Assembly (NCBI GenBank): GCA_020720115.1
Contig: DYPD01000036.1
Location: forward strand, 1 to 33,895
Direction of reading: 5' to 3'
DNA: 33,895 bases
Source: Thiomargarita sp.
GTDB taxonomy: Bacteria; Pseudomonadota; Gammaproteobacteria; Beggiatoales; Beggiatoaceae
The position numbers and the translations under genes were made by a program. The notes under the pieces are model-generated. The model was not told the origin of the DNA. It saw only the letters and a list, made by a program, of their open reading frames with translations, and ran no database searches. Below are positions 8,351 through 15,600 of the stretch, piece after piece (position 1 is the stretch's first letter; each line of letters opens with the position of its first letter).

Positions 8351-10051
8351 ATGGCAAATGAACATAAAAAAATTGAGTATCAACCCGTTCCTCATGAGGG
8401 AGAACTGGCGTTTCTGCCTATTCCCGATGATTTTCCGGTGAACTGGCCAACGCCAGATGATCAGCGTTTATTGTGGGAACTGGATACCCATTACGTTAAA
8501 CCCAGGAAAGCACTGGATGATGTTTTTATTAAAATCTTAGTAGACCACTTTTTAGTGGTGTGCAACGATGTTTATGCTTATCCCTTCAAAATTAAAAGCC
8601 TGGTAGTCAATAATTCTCTGTATGGTTCTTATACCCATGATTTAGGTGCTGTGCCTGAAGAGGGCATTCAAAACTACATGACTAAACTAGAACCTGTCAT
8701 GTTGAATTTGCTGGATATTTTGGAACAAAAATGGCTGCCTGAAGTTAAACAACATCTTGCCTACTGGGAAGCTTTTGATTTAAGCAACGCATCTATGGCA
8801 GAATTATTGGCGCATTGGGATGAAACCATCCAGCGCCAGCATAGCTGCTGGAACATCCGGCTGCTGTTGTTTATGCCTATCATGCTGGGGCGAGATATTT
8901 TTCATCAAACTTATCAAAGCATTTTTACGGGTGCAAGTGCCATTGAAGGGTGCGCCATGCTCCTGGCTTATGGGCGCAATACCAAATATGACCGTGATCT
9001 GTGGGCATTAAGCCGCGAAATCATGGCTTCATCTAAGCTCTATCCATTGGTAGCCAACAATGCAGCGGATGCCATTCTGGATTTGTTGGATGATTGTGCA
9101 GAATGCCGCGCTTTCAAACAAAAGCTCGCTGATCTTTCTTTAATTTATGGCAAACGGGGTGAACGCGGTACGCTGGTGAGCAAAACCGTTAATCCAGCGC
9201 CTTTATTGGAAACTGTGCAGGGTTATTTCCATCAGCCAGAAAATTATCTGGAACAGCAGATTCAAACCTGGGAAATCGAACGCAATGCACGCTTGCAAGC
9301 TGTGCGTGCCAAGTTGCAAAGCTATCCGTCGGAAGTGGTGGAGAAATTTGAACGTCATTTGAAAATGACGGAAAACGCTAATCAATTGCGTGAATTGAAT
9401 AATGAATGGATTGATGTACCGAGCATGAATCATTTCCGCCAGATTGTACAAGAATTTGCCCGCCGTTTAGTTGAAGGGGGGGTGCTGGAGAAACTAGAAG
9501 ACGTTTACCATCTGAATGCAGATGAATTGAAAGAAGCGGCTGCTCTGCTGCCAGAAGTGCTGGATGTGCGTCAGCGCATTCAAGAGCGTCAGGCAGAGGA
9601 AGACCAATTTGCGCCTATCACGCCCCCCGCTTTTATCGGCGCTTATCCGGTAGATGCTCACTATATCTTAGACCCGCTGACGCTTTCCTATGTCAATACA
9701 GAAGCGCCTGAACCGGTTGAAGTATCAGGGGGTCTGGGTGGCGTGCCTGCGGCGCCGGGGAAAGTCAGAGGACGCGCTAAGATTTTACATGATTTGTATG
9801 ATAGTCATAAATTAGAACCTGGCGACATTATGGTGGTGGGTTCTTTAGCGCCCGCTTGGACACCTTTGTTTAGCAAAGCAGGCGCAGTGCTGGCAGATAT
9901 CGGCGGCGTGCTTAGTCATGCAGCGGTGTTGGCGCGTGAATATGGTATTCCTTGCGTGGTTGGTTTCCGTATTGGCACGCATTTGCTTAAAGATGGTCAA
10001 TTGCTTGAAGTGGATGGGGACAAGGGCACCGTCCTGTTTCTGGATGAGTAG
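8351..10051 (+). CDS. PEP-utilising phosphohistidine-domain protein (RPH/PigC-like, permuted half)
   Basis: A 566-residue protein. The last ~100 residues are the swivelling phosphohistidine domain of PEP synthase-type enzymes: PGKVRGRA, PAWTPLF, then GGVLSHAAVLARE with the catalytic His523 and REYGIPCVVG. The first ~450 residues correspond to the substrate-binding middle part of rifampin phosphotransferase/PigC-type proteins. There is no TIM-barrel PEP/pyruvate domain, so this is not a true PEP synthase. The ATP-grasp domain, which normally precedes these parts, is encoded by the next gene, 10 bp downstream. Together they would use ATP to phosphorylate a His and pass the phosphate to a small molecule, either modifying it or activating it for condensation as PigC does in prodigiosin formation. 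AGGA lies before the ATG. Confidence 0.85.
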   Translation: MANEHKKIEYQPVPHEGELAFLPIPDDFPVNWPTPDDQRLLWELDTHYVKPRKALDDVFIKILVDHFLVVCNDVYAYPFKIKSLVVNNSLYGSYTHDLGAVPEEGIQNYMTKLEPVMLNLLDILEQKWLPEVKQHLAYWEAFDLSNASMAELLAHWDETIQRQHSCWNIRLLLFMPIMLGRDIFHQTYQSIFTGASAIEGCAMLLAYGRNTKYDRDLWALSREIMASSKLYPLVANNAADAILDLLDDCAECRAFKQKLADLSLIYGKRGERGTLVSKTVNPAPLLETVQGYFHQPENYLEQQIQTWEIERNARLQAVRAKLQSYPSEVVEKFERHLKMTENANQLRELNNEWIDVPSMNHFRQIVQEFARRLVEGGVLEKLEDVYHLNADELKEAAALLPEVLDVRQRIQERQAEEDQFAPITPPAFIGAYPVDAHYILDPLTLSYVNTEAPEPVEVSGGLGGVPAAPGKVRGRAKILHDLYDSHKLEPGDIMVVGSLAPAWTPLFSKAGAVLADIGGVLSHAAVLAREYGIPCVVGFRIGTHLLKDGQLLEVDGDKGTVLFLDE

Positions 10052-10061
10052 CTAAACTGGC

Positions 10062-10868
10062 ATGAGCATTCTCTGGCTAGATGAGCAAGCGGGGCAAAAT
10101 GCTCAAGTGTGCGGTAACAAGGCGGCGATTTTAAGCCGCCTTAGCGCCCGCTATGCAGTGCCGCTTGGTTTCTGCATTGCAGCGCATACGGGTGCAGCGG
10201 AAATTATTCAAGCCTATGAAATTTTAAGCAAAAAGCTGTGCGCTAAGGATGTTTCCGTTGCCGTCCGCTCATCTGCGACCGATGAAGACGGACAGGGTTC
10301 TTCGTTTGCTGGTCTATATGCCAGCTATCTGAATGTGATGGGTGCAAAGCATTTGCTGGAAGCGGTGGAATCTTGCCTGGCTTCCGCCGCATCCGAGCGG
10401 GTGGCGGCTTATCGGAAAAAGTTTGCACCTGCCGCACAATCCCATATTGCGGTGCTGGTGCAGCAGTTCATTCCCGCCGCATGTGCAGCCGTAGTATTCA
10501 GCGCCAATCCGGTCAATGGTAAGCCAGATGAAATCATCATCAATGCCCACTGGGGACTGGGAGAGTCTATTGTTGCTGGGCGCGTTATGCCTGACACCTA
10601 TGTATTCAGCAAAGTGGAAAATCGTATCACTACCCAGCAAATCGGCGCAAAATCTAGCCTGATGCGCCCAAATCAGGGCAATGGGATGGTCGAAACCTTA
10701 ACGCCGCCCGCGATGGCTACTGCTCTGGTGTTGAGCGAAGCACAAATATTCGCCGCTGCACAATTGGCACTAGAACTTGAACACCAGTGTGGATATCCGG
10801 TGGATGTAGAATGCGCCTGGTATAATGAAAAATTATATCTGTTACAATGCCGACCAATCACCACTTGA
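10062..10868 (+). CDS. Stand-alone ATP-grasp (PPDK_N) half of a split dikinase
   Basis: A 268-residue protein comprising only the pyruvate-phosphate-dikinase N-terminal ATP-grasp domain. Motifs are CGNKAAIL (nucleotide-binding Lys), VAVRSSATDEDGQGSSFAG, WGLGESIVAGRVMPDTY and the terminal VDVECAW...LLQCRPITT. In PEP synthase, rifampin phosphotransferase and PigC this module is at the N-terminus of one chain; here it ends cleanly after RPITT and is translated separately. It should phosphorylate the His of the product of 8351-10051 in trans. The start context is weak (no clear Shine-Dalgarno), so translation may depend on coupling across the 10-bp gap. An alternative is that the pair forms through a different, unknown partner. 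Confidence 0.85.
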   Translation: MSILWLDEQAGQNAQVCGNKAAILSRLSARYAVPLGFCIAAHTGAAEIIQAYEILSKKLCAKDVSVAVRSSATDEDGQGSSFAGLYASYLNVMGAKHLLEAVESCLASAASERVAAYRKKFAPAAQSHIAVLVQQFIPAACAAVVFSANPVNGKPDEIIINAHWGLGESIVAGRVMPDTYVFSKVENRITTQQIGAKSSLMRPNQGNGMVETLTPPAMATALVLSEAQIFAAAQLALELEHQCGYPVDVECAWYNEKLYLLQCRPITT

Positions 10869-10883
10869 TATAAGGAGATGTAT

Positions 10884-10895
10884 ATGAATCAATGA
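10884..10895 (+). other. Three-codon ORF with a strong ribosome binding site
   Basis: After the ATP-grasp gene there is AAGGAG at 10872-10877, well spaced before an ATG that reads Met-Asn-Gln and then TGA. It may be the decayed start of a lost gene or a chance site. The rest of the 129-bp gap to the hydrolase gene shows nothing clear. Confidence 0.3.
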
Positions 10896-10997
10896 ACATT
10901 GACCTATTCAAGCATAGTGTGCATTTTCTCAGCCGTTGTTTATACAAAATCCAATGAATCCATTCTTAATTCAATCCATACCCTATAAGGAAACTTG

Positions 10998-12485
10998 ATG
11001 ATGTTCAAGAAACTCACCTGTTTATACGCCCTTGCGCTATTTCCCGCCTTGTCTGCGGTCAGTGCTGAAAACCATGCCCTAGAAGCAACCGCCTGTCCTG
11101 ACGGCTATGCAGAAACCCAAGTCCAATGGGAATGCAGCTACTTAAGCGTGCCAGAAGACCACGCCAAACCTGACGGCAAGCAAATTAAAATCTTCGTTGC
11201 TAAAGCCAAAAGTCGTAGCAGCACACCCGTAGCTGACCCGGTGTTATTTGCTGGTACTTCAATTGGCGGCAAAATCGCTGAAATGATTCCGGTGCTATTT
11301 CCTTTATACCCAGACTTCACCAAAGATCGTGATTTCATTATGTACGATCATCGCGGCGTAGGGAAATCCATGCCTAATCTGGAGTGCCCAGAAATAGATG
11401 AAGCCCACAACAAGGATTTTGGCAAAGATATTAGCATAGAAGAACATGTAAAACATGAGGTGGATGCGGTGAATGCCTGCGGTGTGCGTCTAGGCAAAGA
11501 CAATAACCTGAATGTTTATAACACGGAACAAACCGCGTTAGATATGGAAGCCATTAGAAAAGCCTTTGGCTATGAAAAGATCAATATCTTCAGTTATTCT
11601 TATGCCACTTATTTAACCCTGACCTATATGCGGAAGTTTCCCGCTCATATTCGTAGCGTGATTATGGATTCTGCAATTCCTTCTGATATTTGGTTGTATT
11701 CAAATTTGCTGGCAGCGCAAGTGAATAGTTTAAACAGCGTCTTTGATAACTGCAAAGCCGATGCGGATTGCAATGCCAAGTATCCTAAACTACAAAATGC
11801 CTATTCAGCTATTATTCAACGCTTAGATAAAGCACCGCTTAAATTGGCAGTAAAGAATCCTCATTGTGCTGAAGGTGCTCAATGTGATGCAGTAGAAATT
11901 CCGGTGAATGACAACCTGTTTAGCGGCTATATTGTGAATGAACTCTTTACCGCGAATCCAATCCCCAGATTACCCAAGCTCATCTATGAAACCTATAAAG
12001 AAGACTACAATGGGTTGATTGAAGCCATCAATGAGCAACAAGCAGGTGGGCATGTCATTGGCACCAGTTGGGGACGTTACTATTCAACCGTATGCCATGA
12101 TATGGTAGATTCTGAAAACAAAGAGACTATTGAAAAAAGTATCGAGATGTATTCCTGGGTCGGTTTACCCTATTACCAACCGGCAGTGCTGGGTGGAGAA
12201 ATTAAAAACATGTGTAACCAATGGGTCAGTAGCACCGCTGCAAAAGAACAGGACATGCCCGTGCATTCTGATCTGCCGGTGCTGATTATGCAGGGTGAAT
12301 ATGATCCCTATGCGCCGCCAGTGTGGGGTAAACATATTTCTGAAACCCTGCCAAACAGCCATTTCTATGTGATGAAAGGTCTGACCCATGTAACAGTTCT
12401 GGGAGAACCCTGTCCTATCAGTATTGCGGAACAATTTATTGCCGATCCCAATAAAGAACCGGAGACAAGCTGTATCGGCAAATAA
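10998..12485 (+). CDS. Exported alpha/beta hydrolase with TAP-like C-terminus
   Basis: A 495-residue hydrolase with a signal peptide (MMFKKLTCLYALALFPALSA, cleavage near VSA-EN) and the fold of tripeptidyl aminopeptidase/proline iminopeptidase-like enzymes. The oxyanion region is followed by DHRGVGKS; the nucleophile Ser201 lies in FSYSYAT, where the usual GxSxG has Ser and Ala instead of the glycines. The Asp is in GEYDPYAPP and the His in GLTHVTVLG. Several Cys residues fit periplasmic disulfides. It would cleave an amide or ester outside the cytoplasm, possibly removing a protecting group from the cluster product or giving self-resistance; this is inference. The start was chosen at ATG 10998 after AAGGAAA; ATG 11001 is equally possible. 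A terminator follows. Confidence 0.87.
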   Translation: MMFKKLTCLYALALFPALSAVSAENHALEATACPDGYAETQVQWECSYLSVPEDHAKPDGKQIKIFVAKAKSRSSTPVADPVLFAGTSIGGKIAEMIPVLFPLYPDFTKDRDFIMYDHRGVGKSMPNLECPEIDEAHNKDFGKDISIEEHVKHEVDAVNACGVRLGKDNNLNVYNTEQTALDMEAIRKAFGYEKINIFSYSYATYLTLTYMRKFPAHIRSVIMDSAIPSDIWLYSNLLAAQVNSLNSVFDNCKADADCNAKYPKLQNAYSAIIQRLDKAPLKLAVKNPHCAEGAQCDAVEIPVNDNLFSGYIVNELFTANPIPRLPKLIYETYKEDYNGLIEAINEQQAGGHVIGTSWGRYYSTVCHDMVDSENKETIEKSIEMYSWVGLPYYQPAVLGGEIKNMCNQWVSSTAAKEQDMPVHSDLPVLIMQGEYDPYAPPVWGKHISETLPNSHFYVMKGLTHVTVLGEPCPISIAEQFIADPNKEPETSCIGK

Positions 12486-12508
12486 CCTCAATCTGAAGCA
12501 GTTCTAAC

Positions 12509-12547
12509 AATTAGGGTGGTCAATAATACAACCACCCTAATTTTTTT
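12509..12547 (+). terminator. Strong intrinsic terminator after the hydrolase gene
   Basis: A perfect 12-bp inverted repeat (AATTAGGGTGGT with ACCACCCTAATT) encloses a 10-base loop and runs straight into seven T. It lies 23 bp after the hydrolase stop on the + strand and separates the upstream operon from the NRPS-like gene, which therefore needs its own promoter or read-through. Confidence 0.93.
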
Positions 12548-12609
12548 ATGTGTATCTCTCACATAAAATGCTGCTTAGCCACTTAGATTCTTGTTGACCA
12601 AGGTGAATT

Positions 12610-15600
12610 ATGACGCAAGCAACTCAAACCCCTTCCTTTAGTTGTTTTATGCTGGGTGAAACCAGTTTACTCATGCGCTGCGCTGAGTATTGGTTAGCAC
12701 AAGGGCATTCAATTCAGGGCATTTTTTCGCCTGATCCTGAAGTGATCGCCTGGGCAAAACAACGGGGTTTAAGTTGCTTTACGCAGCAATCCACTTTACT
12801 GGACGCATTGCAAGAACAAAGCTTCGATTATCTTTTCAGTATCGTCAATGGCTGGGTGATTCCAACTGAAGTATTGCAACTGCCCCGCAAAGCTGCAATC
12901 AACTACCATGATTCACTGTTGCCTCGTTATGCGGGCGTGCATTCAACTACTCATGCGCTGCGGCTGGAAGAAAAACAGCACGGTGTGACTTGGCATGAAA
13001 TGACAGCGGGTATTGATACGGGCGATATTTTGCAACAGGTGCCAGTGGAGATCGCGCCCGACGACACCGCCTTGAGTTTGAATCTGCACTGCTATGCCGC
13101 TGCTTATACTGCATTTACTGAATTAGTTCAGGCGCTTATAGAAAATCGTCTAAAGCCAGTTAAACAAGACCTCAGTCAGCGCAGTTACTATGGTCTATGG
13201 CATCGTCCTGAAGCCGCTTGTGCGTTCAATTGGGCAGAACCCGCTGAACGCCTGGATGCCTTGGTGCGTTCACTGACGATGGGCAATTACCGCAACGCGG
13301 TCGGTTTACCCAAACTGAGTTTCGGCGATCAGGTATTGATTCCCTTAAAAACCAAAGTGTTAGATCAGGCATCTCACCAGCCGCCAGGTACTTTGCTGGC
13401 GCTTCAAGAGGGCGCTCTTCAGGTTGCCAGCGCGAGCCAAGATTTGGCTATCTATCAATTGTCTTCAACGAGCGGAGAAATTTTGCCGACCGCCGCCTGG
13501 ATGCAATGTTGCGGTGTGTCAATCGGCGCACAGCTTGCCTCGCCCACCGCTGAGCAATGGCAAGGCTTAACTGAATTAGATGCCGGTTATTGCCGCTATG
13601 AGCCGTATTGGACGCGCCAGTTGGCTGCCTTGACGCCGCTCAATTTGCCGCTGGCGGAGGCTACCGACAAACCGGTGTCTGTGCAGACCTATTCGGCACA
13701 TTGCGATGCGGCTTTTCTGACTTTAAGTTTTGCCATTTTGCTGGCGCGTTTGAGTCAGGGCGACAAAGTCAGTTTAGGTTTCAGCTATCCGGCATTAACG
13801 CAAGCCGTTGTGGGCTATGAAGATTATTTTGCGCAGCGCGTGCCCTTAAACCTCCAGATTGACACAGCACACACCTTTGCTCAGGCGCGCCAGGCATTTC
13901 AAGAAAAACTAGAAGAAATTCAAGCCAAAGGCTGCTATTTGCAGGATTTGGTGTTGCGTGAACCGACGCTGAAAGGCGGCGCAGGCTTGGCTGAGTTGCC
14001 TGCCATTGTCTGGCTGGCGCTGGAGCAGAAAACGACTACGGCGGATGAAAGCGCGATCTGGTTTGCCCTCAGTGGCGGGCGGGCGCACTGGCCAGCGGCT
14101 TGGCAACCGCTGATGGGACATTTCCAACAATTGCTCAGGGCGATAGCTGAGTATCCCGACTTGCCGCTGGCGCACTTACCGCTGCTAGACACACAGGCGC
14201 TTGAGCAACTCCAGGCGTGGCACAGCGCAACAGTAGATTACCCACAAAATCAAACCCTTGTGGATTGGTTTGAACAGCAAGCCGCGCAAACCCCAGACCA
14301 TGTTGCGCTGCGCTGTGACAGCGAAAACCTCAGCTATGCCGAGCTGAATCTTAAAAGCAACCAATTGGCGCACTATTTACTCAGCCTGAGCAGCGATAAC
14401 GCCGATAAGCTATGGGCGATTTGCGTCGAGCGTTCTCCGACGCTGCTGATTAGCCTGTTGGCGGTGCTCAAAGCGGGCGCAGCCTATGTGCCCATTGATC
14501 CGACCTATCCCACAGCACGCATTTTGGCGATGTTGCAAGACAGCCGCACGCCCCTGCTGCTGACGCAAAGCCAGCTACGTCCGCGTTTGCCGCTGGCAGA
14601 ACTGGCGCACGAATACCGTTTGCTGTGCCTAGATGAACTCAGTCTGGAAGCGCAGCCCGCCACCAATCCTGCACTGAACATTGCCGTCAACAGCCTGGCG
14701 TATGTGATTTACACCTCCGGCTCGACGGGCACGCCAAAAGGCGTGATGGTGGAACATAGTGCGCTGGCGCTACATCTTCAGGCTATTTTGCAACATTATC
14801 AGCCCACCGCTGCGGATAAAGTGTTGCAGTTTGCCTCCTTAAGTTTTGACATTTCTTTGGAACAACTGTTCTCCGCCTGGTTGCGTGGCGCTTGCGTCGT
14901 TTTGGTCAAAAGCAGCCTGATGCCGCCGGCAGATTTACTGGCTTTGCTGCAAACTCAAGCGGTAACTATTGCTGATGTTCCGCCAGCCTATTGGCAAGAA
15001 ATGCTTGTACTTGAAAGCCTTAGCGAAAACTTATCAACCTTGCGCATCCTGATTCTGGGCGGCGAAGCCGTGCCTTCAGCACTGGCGCAACAAACCCGCG
15101 ACCGCTGCCCCGCTTTAACTATTTTCAATGCTTACGGACCGACCGAAGCGGCAATTACCCCAACGCTGCACCGCCTGCCCAGCGTATTGCCCGCACAGAC
15201 TAGCCCCTATGTTTCTATCGGTCGGGCGCGTGCCAACACCCGCGTGTACATCCTTGATGCGCACCACCAGCCCTTACCGCTGGGCGTGCCGGGCGAACTC
15301 TGCATCGCTGGCGTAGGGCTGGCGCGTGGCTACCTTAATGCGCCCGCATTAACCGCAGAAAAATTCCTGCAAATTGAACTATTTGGCAAAACCGAGCGGA
15401 TTTATAAAACCGGTGACCTGGCACGCTGGCTGCCCGACGGCACGCTCGACTTCCTTGGACGCCTTGACCATCAAATCAAATTGCGCGGCTATCGCATTGA
15501 TTTAGGAGAAATTGAAGCCACGTTACTGGAGCATCCAGCGGTGCAGGAAGCGGTGGCAGTGATCTATAGCAAAAATAACCAAAAACGCCTCATCGCCTAT

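Noticed and set aside
8351-10868. A frameshifted single PEP synthase gene
   Set aside because: The order of domains is permuted, each protein ends cleanly at a domain border, and the PEP/pyruvate barrel is absent, so a simple frameshift cannot explain it.
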